Assembly: GCF_001647715.1 (NCBI RefSeq)
Contig: NZ_CP015600.1
Location: 5,332,001-5,396,000, forward strand
DNA from: Pseudomonas antarctica
GTDB taxonomy: Bacteria > Pseudomonadota > Gammaproteobacteria > Pseudomonadales > Pseudomonadaceae
Direction of reading: 5' to 3'
DNA: 64,000 bases
Shown: positions 46,151 through 54,563 of the stretch, piece after piece
How positions within the stretch are numbered: position 1 is the stretch's first letter
How the letters are laid out: every line of letters begins with the position of its first letter
Program-made: the position numbers and the translations under genes
The notes under the pieces: model-generated
What the model was told of the DNA's origin: nothing
Database searches by the model: none
What the model saw: only the letters and a program-made list of their open reading frames with translations

Positions 46151-47062
46151 TCAGAGGCTGAACTTCTGCAAGTTGGCCATCATCTGCGCCAACGCTTCGA
46201 TCGTGTCCTTGGGGTGCACCGCGCCCTCGAAGTCACAAATCTGCGCCCAGTGCGCCGCCACATCGTCCGGCGAAAACCCGGCCTCCGGGTCGAACCCCAC
46301 ACCCAGGCTGCGTTCCCAACGGGTCTTGCCGATCCAGCCGCCGCCGACTTCGAACAGCCCGGAGGTTTCCTGGCACGCCTCGCTGCCCAAGTACACCACC
46401 AACGGGCTGACCAGTTCCGGCTTGAGGCGTTCGAACACTTGCGGCGGGATCAGGCCTTCGGTCATGCGCGTGCCGCCGGTGGGGGCAATGGCGTTGACCA
46501 ATATGTTGTTCTTGCGCCCTTCCAGCGCCAGGGTGCGGGTCAAGCCATACAGGCCAAGCTTGGCCATGCCGTAGTTGGACTGGCCGAAGTTGCCATAGAT
46601 GCCCGAGGTGGACGCGGTGAAGATCACACGGCCATAACCTTGCTCGCGCATATGCGGCCAGGCAGCGCGGGTGACTTTGTAGGCACCTTCGACATGCACC
46701 CGGTAAACCAGGTCCCAGTCACTGTCGTCCATTTTTTGGAAGGTCTTGTCACGCAGGATGCCAGCGTTGTTCACCACGACGTCAACACGACCGAAGACGT
46801 CGAGCGCGTTCTGCACGATTTTGTCGCCGTCGGTAACGGAGTCATGGTTGGCCTCGGCAATGCCGCCAGCCTCGCGGATTTCATTCACCACCCGGTCGGC
46901 GGCCGAGGCACTGGCGCCTTCGCCCTGGGTTGAACCGCCGAGGTCGTTGACCAGCACTTTGGCCCCGTGCCTGGCAAACAGCAGCGCATGGGCCCGGCCC
47001 AACCCGCCGCCGGCACCGGTGACGATCACGACCTTATCCTGGAACTGCACTGACTCACTCAT
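46151..47062 (-). CDS. SDR-family dehydrogenase (peroxisomal MFE-2-like)
   Basis: A 303-aa protein from ATG 47062 (GGAG ribosome site). The Rossmann motif is VVIVTGAGGGLGRAHALLFA, then VNDLGGSTQGEG, NNAGILRDKTF, and the active-site IFTASTSGIYGNFGQSNYGMAK (Ser, Tyr, Lys). The RDKTFQKMDDSDWD segment and long C-terminal extension are characteristic of hydroxyacyl-CoA dehydrogenases of the MFE-2/17-beta-HSD4 group. It probably oxidises a 3-hydroxyacyl-CoA or similar lipid substrate (inference). A 131-bp gap separates it from the hydrolase gene. Confidence 0.88.
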   Translation of the reverse strand: MSESVQFQDKVVIVTGAGGGLGRAHALLFARHGAKVLVNDLGGSTQGEGASASAADRVVNEIREAGGIAEANHDSVTDGDKIVQNALDVFGRVDVVVNNAGILRDKTFQKMDDSDWDLVYRVHVEGAYKVTRAAWPHMREQGYGRVIFTASTSGIYGNFGQSNYGMAKLGLYGLTRTLALEGRKNNILVNAIAPTGGTRMTEGLIPPQVFERLKPELVSPLVVYLGSEACQETSGLFEVGGGWIGKTRWERSLGVGFDPEAGFSPDDVAAHWAQICDFEGAVHPKDTIEALAQMMANLQKFSL

Positions 47063-47193
47063 ACCGAACTCCGCTGGCGACAATGGGAATGGGGTGAGTG
47101 TCAGGCACGCAGCCTCTGGTCACAATAAAGTCAGCCGAGGCTGAATGGTGCTCGATAAGGCAGCGGGATGATTACCCCACAACAGCAGGCCGC

Positions 47194-48096
47194 TCAGGAA
47201 TAGGCAACACACGGCGCCGGCTGGCCCATTCGCTCGCGAAACTCGAGGTAATGCTTGAGCACCAGCACGGGCGCCTCGATCTGCGGATAGTGGCCGATAT
47301 TGGCCAGCAACACCGTGTCGGCGTTGGGCACCAACTGATGATAACGCTCCACCATATGGGCACCGGAGATCGGATCGACTTCGCCGTCGATCACCCGCAT
47401 TGGCACGCCGTCGCGCTGCATTGCCGTCACCCAGCGCTCACGCAGGCGGCGGCGCTGGGGAATATAAGCGATCAGTTTATGCAGGATGCGCGGGCCGTCA
47501 TTGCAGCTGATCAGGCTCCAGAAGTCATCCAGAGCACTTTCACTGGGCCGCGTATTCGGGCCGAAAATCTGACTGAAGCTATCCGACAAGGCATTCCGCC
47601 CGAAGGCGCGGCCGATCATCCAGCCGATGGGGCTGAGCAACAGTTTCTGCACCAGGGCCGGGCGGTGGGTTTCCGGAAACAGCCCGCCGTTGAGGAACAC
47701 ACAGCTGGCCATCGCGAAGCGAGCTTCGTAATGGCGAGCCAGTAATTCCTGAGCGACGCTGTCGCCGTAGTCATGGGCCAACACATGCACCGGCTGCTCC
47801 ACGCGCAGGTAGTCGAGCAGCGCCTGTTGCAGGTCGGCCTGCGCCAACAGGCAATACGCGTGATCCAGCGGTTTAGCCGAATCGCCAAACCCCAGCATGT
47901 CGCACGCAATCACCAGGTTACGCTGGGCCAGGGGCTGCCACAGGTAATGCCAGTCCCAACTGGCGGTGGGAAAACCATGAATCAACAGCAACGGCTCGCC
48001 CTGCCCGGCCACCCAGTAACGGACCGTGTGGCCACGAAACACGAACGTCTGGGCACGTTTGCGCCAGGCTCTGAGCGGGATTTCGGCGAGAGGCAT
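47194..48096 (-). CDS. Alpha/beta hydrolase of the epoxide hydrolase/dehalogenase-like type
   Basis: A 300-aa protein. The oxyanion motif is LLLIHGFPTASWDW (residues about 36-49). The nucleophile elbow is VLAHDYGDSVAQ, where the usual Ser is replaced by Asp, as in haloalkane dehalogenases and epoxide hydrolases. The catalytic His lies in LANIGHYPQIEAP. The overall pattern is close to MEST-like hydrolases. It overlaps the aldolase-like gene by one base, so the two are one transcript. The substrate is unknown. Confidence 0.87.
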   Translation of the reverse strand: MPLAEIPLRAWRKRAQTFVFRGHTVRYWVAGQGEPLLLIHGFPTASWDWHYLWQPLAQRNLVIACDMLGFGDSAKPLDHAYCLLAQADLQQALLDYLRVEQPVHVLAHDYGDSVAQELLARHYEARFAMASCVFLNGGLFPETHRPALVQKLLLSPIGWMIGRAFGRNALSDSFSQIFGPNTRPSESALDDFWSLISCNDGPRILHKLIAYIPQRRRLRERWVTAMQRDGVPMRVIDGEVDPISGAHMVERYHQLVPNADTVLLANIGHYPQIEAPVLVLKHYLEFRERMGQPAPCVAYS

Positions 48097-48878
48097 CAGC
48101 TTTTATACCCGGGATCTTGCACGTCCAATTTACGCAACAGCGCCGGCCACGCCAGTGCACCGCCCATACCTTGGGCGCTCTTTGTGACAGCTGCCACCAT
48201 CGCCTTGGCGCCCGCCAAAATCTGCGGCTCGATCGCAATCAATTCGGCGCCACCGTTTTGCGCCAATACCTGGATATCGCAGGCGCGCTGAAACGTGAAC
48301 ATCATCAGGAACGTGTCGGCGATGGTGCCACCGCACGTCAGCAGGCCGTGGTTGTGCAGCATCAGGAAGTTGCTGTCACCCAGGTCCGCCTGCAGGCGCG
48401 CCTTTTCTTCGTGGTTCAGCGCCACACCTTCATAGGCGTGGTACGCCAGGCTGGACAACACAAAGGTGGCTTGCTGGCTGATCGGCAACACGCCCTGCTT
48501 CTGCGCCGACACCGCAACGCCGGCCGCCGTATGGGTGTGCAGGACACAGACCACGTCATGGCGGACTTCATGGATGGCGCTGTGGATGGTGTAGCCCGCA
48601 GGGTTGATCTCGTAGGGGCTGTCCATCAGCTTTTTGCCCGCCTGGTCGACCTTGACCAGACTCGACGCGGTAATCTCGTGAAACATCAGCCCATAGGGGT
48701 TGATCAGGAAATCATCGGTGCCGGGCACTTTGGCGGAAATATGCGTAAAAATCAGATCGTCCCAGCCATGCATCGCCACCAGCCGATAGCAGGCCGCCAG
48801 GTCGACGCGGGTTTGCCACTCGGCAGCGCTGACCTGGTCTTTGACATTCTGTGACGATGGAACGGGGGCTAGGCTCAC
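48096..48878 (-). CDS. Class II aldolase/adducin-domain protein
   Basis: A 260-aa protein. Metal-ligand motifs are visible: HISAKVPGTDDFLINPYGLMF, then VLHTHTAAGVAVS with the His pair, and LHNHGLLTCG with the third His region. The family includes fuculose-phosphate aldolases and many uncharacterised proteins. This length and the MHGWDDLIFTHIS opening are those of the larger adducin-like group. It is the first gene of the pair with the hydrolase. Confidence 0.9.
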   Translation of the reverse strand: MSLAPVPSSQNVKDQVSAAEWQTRVDLAACYRLVAMHGWDDLIFTHISAKVPGTDDFLINPYGLMFHEITASSLVKVDQAGKKLMDSPYEINPAGYTIHSAIHEVRHDVVCVLHTHTAAGVAVSAQKQGVLPISQQATFVLSSLAYHAYEGVALNHEEKARLQADLGDSNFLMLHNHGLLTCGGTIADTFLMMFTFQRACDIQVLAQNGGAELIAIEPQILAGAKAMVAAVTKSAQGMGGALAWPALLRKLDVQDPGYKS

Positions 48879-49018
48879 GGTAACAACCTCCTTGGTTCAC
48901 GTTCTTATTGTTTTTTTGAATGAAGGGCCAGTCTAGTCAGACGCCGTGGCGCAAGTAGTTGCCTTCGCAGCCAGCTTGATGACTGAGCGAGTCAGTCATG
49001 AGAATAGTCCAACTCGCG

Positions 49019-49705
49019 TCAGAGAAGCGCCGCCAATAAAGGCACGGCGAACAGGTTGAGCAAACCCGTCAAGACCATCACCAGCCCCGCGACCGAACCT
49101 TCTTCGCCGCCCACTTCCTGCGCCCGGCTGACGCCCGCGCCGTGGGCGCCCACGCCAAACAACGCACCCCGCGCCAAGGGTGTGCGCAGCGGCAACCATT
49201 TGAGCAGCACACCACCGAGCATGGCGCCGAACACGCCGGTGAACATCACAAATACGGCAGTGAGTTCCGGTACGCCACCGAGGTCGGAGGATACCGGCAT
49301 GGCAAACGGCGTAGTGATCGAGCGCGGCAACAAGGACAGGGTCACAGAGCTGTTTAACGCCAATGCCTTGGCCAGCCCGAACGAGGTGCCGATGGAGGCC
49401 GCGCTGCCCGCCACCATCCCCAGCAGCAACGCCGACCAGTGGCGCGCCAACAAGCGGCGCTGTTGCCAGATCGGCACGGCAAACGCCACGGTGACCGGCC
49501 CCAGCACCAGCATCAACCAGTGCGTATCGGTGGCGTATTCGGCGTAGGCGGTTTTCATCGGCACGGCCACCGCCAGCAGCAGCGCCGGCACCAGGATCAA
49601 CGGTGATAGCAAGTAGCGCCCGGTGCGGCGGTAGAGCCAGCGGCTGAAAATATAGGCGCCCAGGGTCAGGGCGAGCCAGAACACCGGCATCAGCTCAAGC
49701 TTCAC
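49019..49705 (-). CDS. LrgB/CidB-family membrane protein
   Basis: A 228-aa protein with six or seven hydrophobic helices. LGPVTVAFAVPIWQQRRLL, SLLPRSITTPFAMPVSSDLGG and GVGAHGAGVSRAQEVG are family-defining. It is the partner of the LrgA-like protein; the two affect export of small metabolites and autolysis. It overlaps the lrgA-like gene by 11 bp. Confidence 0.93.
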   Translation of the reverse strand: MKLELMPVFWLALTLGAYIFSRWLYRRTGRYLLSPLILVPALLLAVAVPMKTAYAEYATDTHWLMLVLGPVTVAFAVPIWQQRRLLARHWSALLLGMVAGSAASIGTSFGLAKALALNSSVTLSLLPRSITTPFAMPVSSDLGGVPELTAVFVMFTGVFGAMLGGVLLKWLPLRTPLARGALFGVGAHGAGVSRAQEVGGEEGSVAGLVMVLTGLLNLFAVPLLAALL

Positions 49706-50081
49706 GGCGCATGCTCCAGCGGCAGACCATTTCCACGGTGAACGCAGTCACCAACATCACCGACAAGGTACTGAAGCCAATCACCAGCAGGATGCGCCAG
49801 CCGTCATTACGCACCAGGCCACCGTAGTCGAGCAGGCTCATCAGGGCCGGGATAAAGAACAACAGCATTTCTGCCATCAACACCCCGGCACCCAATTGCA
49901 GAGCGGCCGGCTTGACCAGCCCACTGGCGAATGTCGCCAGCAACAGCCCCAGGCCCACGACGCCACCCGGGATTGGCCACGCGAACCAGACCGACAGTTG
50001 AGTGCCCAGCAGATAGATAGCCAGCAGTACGACCAGCTCCGTCAGCAGGCGGCCAAGATGTTTGAAGGTAAAACGTTTCAT
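49695..50081 (-). CDS. LrgA/CidA-family holin-like membrane protein
   Basis: A 128-aa protein from ATG 50081 with four transmembrane helices; IYLLGTQLSVWFAWPIPGGVVGLGLLL contains the family P-G-G-V-G-L-L motif. It is holin-like and acts with LrgB. It is divergent from the LysR gene at 50180 with a 98-bp gap holding a palindromic operator, so it is likely controlled as in the cidABR system. Confidence 0.92.
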   Translation of the reverse strand: MKRFTFKHLGRLLTELVVLLAIYLLGTQLSVWFAWPIPGGVVGLGLLLATFASGLVKPAALQLGAGVLMAEMLLFFIPALMSLLDYGGLVRNDGWRILLVIGFSTLSVMLVTAFTVEMVCRWSMRREA

Positions 50082-50157
50082 GAGCTTTGGGTCCTCGCAG
50101 GTCGCCATTTTAAAGAGGCCGCCCTCATCCCCACAGCGAATTGTTAGACTGCATGCT

Positions 50158-50172
50158 ATTCCAAACTGGAAT
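50158..50172. promoter_or_regulatory. LysR-type operator between lrgA-like gene and its LysR regulator
   Basis: ATTCC-AAACT-GGAAT is a perfect inverted repeat containing the T-N11-A core of LysR boxes. It sits 8 bp before the regulator ATG and about 77 bp before the lrgA start, so both promoters could be affected. Confidence 0.55.
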
Positions 50173-50179
50173 CCTGATA

Positions 50180-51076
50180 ATGGAATTCAAACAGCTGCGC
50201 AGCTTCGTCGAAGTGATCCACCGAGGGGGGTTTACCCAAGCCGGGAAAACCCTGCATATCAGCCAATCCGCCGTCAGCAAGCAGGTCGCACAGTTGGAAC
50301 AGAGCCTCGGTACGGCGCTGCTGGAACGCACCGGCTCACACATCCGCCTGACGGCTGCCGGCACGGTGGTATTGCAGCGCGCAGAGGCCATGCTGCGCCT
50401 GCAAACCGAATTGCTCAGTGAACTGGATGATATGCAGCAACTGACCCGTGGCGAGTTACGCCTGGGCCTGCCGCTATTGGCCGGCGATTCGTTGTTTGCG
50501 GGGCTGTTCGCCGAATACCGCAGGCGTTATCCGAAGGTCTCCATCCAATTGCTGGAGGGTGGCAGTCGCACCATCGAGCAAGCGATTTTGAACGGCGAGC
50601 TGGATGTGGGCGGCAGCCTGATGCCCAGCGACCCGGCGTTTGCCTGGCAGGCCTTCTGCGATGAACCGCTGGATGCCTTGTTGCCGATGGATCATCCCCT
50701 GGCCGACAACGCCCATGTGCGCCTGGAAGAATTGGCAGACACGCCGTTCCTGATGTACCAGCGCAGTTTTGTACTCAATGACCGGCTGATGCAGGCATGT
50801 CAGCAATTGGGCTTCACGCCCAAAGAAATCGGTCGCAGCGGCCAGGCGGACTTTCTGGCGGCCCTGGTCGCGGCCGGCCAGGGCGTGGTGTTGCTGCCCA
50901 GTGTGGTCGCCCGCGGGTTGGTGCGGCCAGGCGTGGTGCGCCTGACACTCAAGGCGCCCGACTACCTGCGCTGGGACATTGCCTTTATCTGGCGTGAGGG
51001 CGCTTATCTGTCCAAAGCCGCCCAAGCCTGGCTGGCGTTGCTGCGCGAATTCCCGGTCAACCGCGCAGTGCAGTGA
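50180..51076 (+). CDS. LysR-family regulator (CidR-like)
   Basis: A 298-aa protein from ATG 50180. The HTH is MEFKQLRSFVEVIHRGGFTQ, then AGKTLHISQSAVSKQVAQLE. The substrate-binding domain follows. Its position divergent from the lrgAB/cidAB pair is that of CidR, which activates in response to acetate-type overflow metabolites in other bacteria. Its end overlaps the convergent MioC-like gene by 20 bp. Confidence 0.92.
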   Translation: MEFKQLRSFVEVIHRGGFTQAGKTLHISQSAVSKQVAQLEQSLGTALLERTGSHIRLTAAGTVVLQRAEAMLRLQTELLSELDDMQQLTRGELRLGLPLLAGDSLFAGLFAEYRRRYPKVSIQLLEGGSRTIEQAILNGELDVGGSLMPSDPAFAWQAFCDEPLDALLPMDHPLADNAHVRLEELADTPFLMYQRSFVLNDRLMQACQQLGFTPKEIGRSGQADFLAALVAAGQGVVLLPSVVARGLVRPGVVRLTLKAPDYLRWDIAFIWREGAYLSKAAQAWLALLREFPVNRAVQ

Positions 51077-51512
51077 CCAACTCGGCCAGCCAAGGCTCGG
51101 CGTCGGCTTCCGGGGTGACACTTTCGCTGGCGTCCAGACGCAGCATCGGCAGCACTTCGCGCACGCCCAGCTCGCCAAACAGCTCACGCATTTGCTCGCC
51201 GCCACCGCAGAACGTGTCGCCGTAACTGGCGTCGCCCAGGCCGATGACTGCACCGGGCAGGCCACGCCAGGCGGCCGGCAGTTGGTCGCGAATCATCGAA
51301 TACAGCGGTTGCAGGTTATCGGGCAACTCACCCATGCCAGTGGTCGAGGTCACCGCCAGAAAGGCTTCAGGGGCAAAGGCCTGCACGTCGGCCAAGCTGG
51401 CGCGAGGGTTGTGCCAGGCGTCAAAACCGGCCTCTTTGAGGATGGCTTCAGCGTGGCGGGCAACTTCTTCAGCCGTGCCGTAGACCGAGCCGGAAAGGAT
51501 GGCGACTTTCAT
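51057..51512 (-). CDS. Flavodoxin-like protein (MioC type)
   Basis: A 151-aa protein from ATG 51512. The FMN-phosphate loop is ILSGSVYGTAEEVARHAEA (residues about 5-23), with the isoalloxazine loops TSTTGMGELPDNL and GLGDASYGDTFCGGG. The layout is that of short-chain MioC/YqcA flavodoxins, which carry low-potential electrons. The position is typical for Pseudomonas. It is divergent from the LOV gene, 130 bp apart. Confidence 0.93.
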   Translation of the reverse strand: MKVAILSGSVYGTAEEVARHAEAILKEAGFDAWHNPRASLADVQAFAPEAFLAVTSTTGMGELPDNLQPLYSMIRDQLPAAWRGLPGAVIGLGDASYGDTFCGGGEQMRELFGELGVREVLPMLRLDASESVTPEADAEPWLAELVTALRG

Positions 51513-51642
51513 CAATCTGATCCTGTAGTTGAGCGAAAGGGTGGGATATTAGCAGCTGACGCAAATATTTCAGTGCGCACGGTGCAACATTCAAAACTTG
51601 CCATAAACTCCAAGCTCTGAAAAACCAGCCATGGACTGCTCA

Positions 51643-52110
51643 ATGATTAACGCCAAGCTGATGCAAATGGTGATTGCTGCTTCCAACGACGGCATCGTCG
51701 TCGCCGAACGAGAAGGCAAAGACAAACCACTGATCTACGTTAACCCGGCGTTCGAGCGCCTGACGGGATATGCCCTGGACGAAATTCTTTATCAGGATTG
51801 CCGCTTCCTGCAGGCGGGTGATCGCGATCAGCCGGCGCTGATGGCCATCCGCGAAGCTCTCGACAGCGGTGGATCCTGCCGGGAAATCCTGCGCAACTAC
51901 CGCAAGGACGGCACGCATTTCTGGAATGAGCTGTCGCTGTCGACGGTTTATAACGAGGCGGACAAGCAGACGTATTTCGTCGGCGTGCAAAAAGACGTCA
52001 CGGCGCAGGTGAAAGCGCAACAACGCGTCGCGCAGCTGGAGGCGCAAGTGGCTCAGCTTAAAGCGCAGTTGGCAGCACTTGAAACGACGAGCGGAAATAA
52101 CAAGTTGTAG
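51643..52110 (+). CDS. Short LOV blue-light receptor
   Basis: A 155-aa protein from ATG 51643 (MINAKLMQMVIAASNDGIVV). The flavin-binding signature DCRFLQAGDRDQ holds the adduct-forming Cys53, in the same position as in the P. putida SB1-LOV/SB2-LOV proteins. The core also has YVNPAFERLTGYALDEILYQ, NYRKDGTHFWNELSLS and YFVGVQKDVT. A coiled-coil tail (about residues 125-147, QRVAQLEAQVAQLKAQLAAL) replaces any kinase, so it must signal through a partner. That partner is probably the LitR-like regulator two genes away. ATG 51631 would add four residues. Confidence 0.95.
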   Translation: MINAKLMQMVIAASNDGIVVAEREGKDKPLIYVNPAFERLTGYALDEILYQDCRFLQAGDRDQPALMAIREALDSGGSCREILRNYRKDGTHFWNELSLSTVYNEADKQTYFVGVQKDVTAQVKAQQRVAQLEAQVAQLKAQLAALETTSGNNKL

Positions 52111-52168
52111 TAAACGAGGCCTTTAGAGGGATAATGGCTTTTTAGTACCTCATCCTTGAGCTACATCC

Positions 52169-52774
52169 ATGCACCGCGACGCTCTCTTGACGCAGGACGA
52201 ACTGGATTTTATCCAGGACATGCAGCACAACCCGCAGCTCAATCTGCGGGACGCATGGTCGAGCCTGACCGTCAACGGCGGTGCACAGATTCGCGACTTG
52301 CTCACGCGGTTGGCCGCTCACGACCACGTCACCATCCAGGCGCAGTTCGACAACCAGCAACTCACCTTCCCTTTGCACCTGGTGGAGGATGAGTTTCATG
52401 CGGTTCACTTGCGCTTGGGGGTACCGAGCATTTTTGAAGACGGCCCGATGATCCGCCCGTGGCGCCTGGCGCTGGAAACACCGGTGGTGATGGAGACCGC
52501 CAAGGGCAACCCCGGCGCGCTGTGGGTGCATGAGGTGTCATTCAAAGGCGTGCTGGTGGAGATTCGCGGCCGGGTCAAACCGCCGAAAACCTTTTCCCTG
52601 TGGTTCAGCCCGTCCGGTTACGAGCGTATTGCGCTGCGTGGCACGCTGGAGCGGGAGACCGCCCGAGGTTTGTTCGCCTACCGCCTGAGCCAAAGCGATG
52701 CGGAGGAGATCGAACGCCTGCGCCAGTTCATCCTGCACCAGCACCGACTGGTCCACCCGCATGTACACGCCTGA
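52169..52774 (+). CDS. Hypothetical protein, 201 aa, beta-rich (possibly PilZ-like)
   Basis: A soluble protein starting MHRDALLTQDELDFIQDMQH. It has a beta-rich middle (VTIQAQFDNQQLTFPLHLVE, then LWVHEVSFKGVLVEIRGRV) and a helical C-terminus (SDAEEIERLRQFILHQHRLV). The strand pattern recalls PilZ-type c-di-GMP receptors, but I see no clear RxxxR...D/NxSxxG pair, so this is only a suggestion. It lies 58 bp after the LOV gene on the same strand and its stop is 2 bp from the convergent LitR gene. Confidence 0.7.
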   Translation: MHRDALLTQDELDFIQDMQHNPQLNLRDAWSSLTVNGGAQIRDLLTRLAAHDHVTIQAQFDNQQLTFPLHLVEDEFHAVHLRLGVPSIFEDGPMIRPWRLALETPVVMETAKGNPGALWVHEVSFKGVLVEIRGRVKPPKTFSLWFSPSGYERIALRGTLERETARGLFAYRLSQSDAEEIERLRQFILHQHRLVHPHVHA

Positions 52775-52776
52775 TA

Positions 52777-53736
52777 TCAGGTATCCAGCCCGCCGCTGAG
52801 AAACTGCTGCAAGCGGCGCCGCATCAAGCTGCCTTCATTGCCCAGGCAGCCTACGGAGGAACCCGCAAAATCCTTCTCGGACAAGTCCGAAGCGACACCG
52901 GCGAGAAACAGCGGGCAATCCAGGGTCAACGCCAGGCGACTCAAGCGCCCAGCCAGATCCTGATTGTGTGAATGGTTGGAGAAAATAATCAGCGCCTGGG
53001 GATGCATTCTTTCACACACCAGCGTCAATTCTTCAAAGGGCTGGCCCATGCCAAGCACCTTCACCGCCAGGTCATCGCGACTCATCAGCAACGCCGCCAC
53101 CAGCAACTCCAATTTACGGCACTCGCCAGGCATGGCTGTCAGCAATACTCGGGGCGCAGGTGAGACACACGCGACCTGCAGGCGCAGAAAGGTCTGTATG
53201 CGCAGGAAGGAATCGTAAAAAAGCCACTCGCTGGCTTGGCCGAATCGGCCCTGATGGCGCAGCAGGTCATTCCACAGAGGCATGAGGATATCCTGGAACG
53301 CCACGCCAAGCGGGTAGGTCGCAAGAATCTGCCCGTACAGGCTCTCCAACTGACGATCGTCAAAGGCACTGACTGCCTGCACCAACCGCGCCCGCCACTG
53401 CGGCCATTCGCTCTCTTCGACGGCATCGCGCTCTGCGCGAACGGCGCTGGCCTGCTGATCATCGCGCGCAAGAATCTTGCCGACCTTGCTCACGGCCACG
53501 CCTCGCTCAATCCAATCGAGAATGCGATTGACGGTCTCAATATCAGCGTTGGAGTAGAGGCGATGCCCACTTTCGGTGCGCGTAGGCTGGATGAGGCCAT
53601 AACGACGCTCCCATGCACGTAATGTGACGGGGTTCACACCTGTCAATCTTGAGACTTCACGAATCGGAAACAACGCTGCGGAATCAGCGCGATTTTCAGA
53701 GGCAATTTCGTGAGTAGGCGCAGTAATTTCGGGCAT
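52777..53736 (-). CDS. LitR/CarH-like MerR regulator lacking cobalamin ligands (class II type)
   Basis: A 319-aa protein. The MerR HTH is at about 22-90 (FPIREVSRLTGVNPVTLRAW, then RRYGLIQPTRTESGHRLYSN). A four-helix cap and a cobalamin-domain-like fold follow. The residues that hold adenosylcobalamin in CarH are lost: the EH pair becomes E170-W171, and the E-x-H-x-x-G loop becomes E205-C-R207-K-L-E210. Class II LitR proteins of Pseudomonas have this state and respond to light through a LOV partner. It is divergent from the monooxygenase/fol genes. Confidence 0.9.
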   Translation of the reverse strand: MPEITAPTHEIASENRADSAALFPIREVSRLTGVNPVTLRAWERRYGLIQPTRTESGHRLYSNADIETVNRILDWIERGVAVSKVGKILARDDQQASAVRAERDAVEESEWPQWRARLVQAVSAFDDRQLESLYGQILATYPLGVAFQDILMPLWNDLLRHQGRFGQASEWLFYDSFLRIQTFLRLQVACVSPAPRVLLTAMPGECRKLELLVAALLMSRDDLAVKVLGMGQPFEELTLVCERMHPQALIIFSNHSHNQDLAGRLSRLALTLDCPLFLAGVASDLSEKDFAGSSVGCLGNEGSLMRRRLQQFLSGGLDT

Positions 53737-53948
53737 CAGAGGTCGAAAACGTCCGCGTGAATTTGGAGCCCATTTAACGCCTTAATACTTGTCCTTTTCA
53801 AGGGCCTGGATCTTCAGACCAATGTCACTGGCGTAATTTTTCAAAACAGGAATAATCCTTGCCTGTTTTTCAGGTGGTGGCCTAACCCGGCCGCCATCTT
53901 TGCGCGTTACCTACCCGGTTCAGCGCACCTGATATTTGGAGATACACA
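53737..53948. promoter_or_regulatory. Divergent control region between litR-like gene and the fol-containing operon
   Basis: A 212-bp gap. Near 53789-53804 ACTTGTCCTTTTCAAG contains the inverted pair CTTG...CAAG, the type of short dyad MerR-family proteins bind. It sits about 50-70 bp upstream of the regulator start. I found no confident -35/-10 pair. The region before the monooxygenase gene is otherwise featureless. Confidence 0.35.
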
Positions 53949-54506
53949 ATGTCTACCTCACCCGTCACCTTGATGGTTGCGCGCCGCGTGGCCAAAGGGC
54001 GCTATGAAGAACTGATGGCCTGGCTGCGCGAAGGCGAGCAATTGGCCACCGACTTCCCCGGTTACCTGGGTTCCGGCGTCCTTGCACCGCCGCCCAACGA
54101 TGATGAGTTTCAGATTATCTTCCGCTTCGCCGACGAAAAAACCCTGCACGCCTGGGAGTTCTCCGCGTCGCGCGACGCCTGGCTAAGCCGTGGCAGCGAG
54201 CTGTTTGCCGACCCGTCCGAGCATCGCGTCAGTGGTATTGATGGCTGGTTCGGCGCCGTGGGTGCGCGACCACCGCGCTGGAAACAGGCCGTGGCGATCT
54301 GGCTGGCATTTTTCCCGGTGTCGCTGCTGTTCAACTTCGGCCTGGAGCCGCTGCTCAGCGAGCTTGACCTGTTCAGCCGCGTTTTGGTCAGCACACTCGC
54401 GCTCACGCCCCTGATGGTTTACTTCTTTATTCCGCTGTCGACGCACCTGCTGGCGAGCTGGTTGCACCCCGCGCCGCCGCGTAAGGTCACCGAAGCTGCT
54501 GCGTGA
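53949..54506 (+). CDS. Antibiotic-biosynthesis-monooxygenase-like domain fused to two membrane helices
   Basis: A 185-aa protein. Residues about 5-95 form a ferredoxin-like ABM domain (TLMVARRVAKGRYEELMAWL, then EFQIIFRFADEKTLHAWEFS). Two transmembrane helices follow (about 118-135 and 146-168). ABM domains are heme-degrading or quinol-monooxygenase-like folds. The membrane-anchored version is uncharacterised. It is the first plus-strand gene divergent from litR, 57 bp before folM, so it may be the head of a light-controlled unit. Confidence 0.85.
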   Translation: MSTSPVTLMVARRVAKGRYEELMAWLREGEQLATDFPGYLGSGVLAPPPNDDEFQIIFRFADEKTLHAWEFSASRDAWLSRGSELFADPSEHRVSGIDGWFGAVGARPPRWKQAVAIWLAFFPVSLLFNFGLEPLLSELDLFSRVLVSTLALTPLMVYFFIPLSTHLLASWLHPAPPRKVTEAAA

Positions 54507-54563
54507 GTACAGGGCTGGCCGGTCGCTGGTATAGTTTCAATCTGCCAGCGACTTGAGCCTCCC

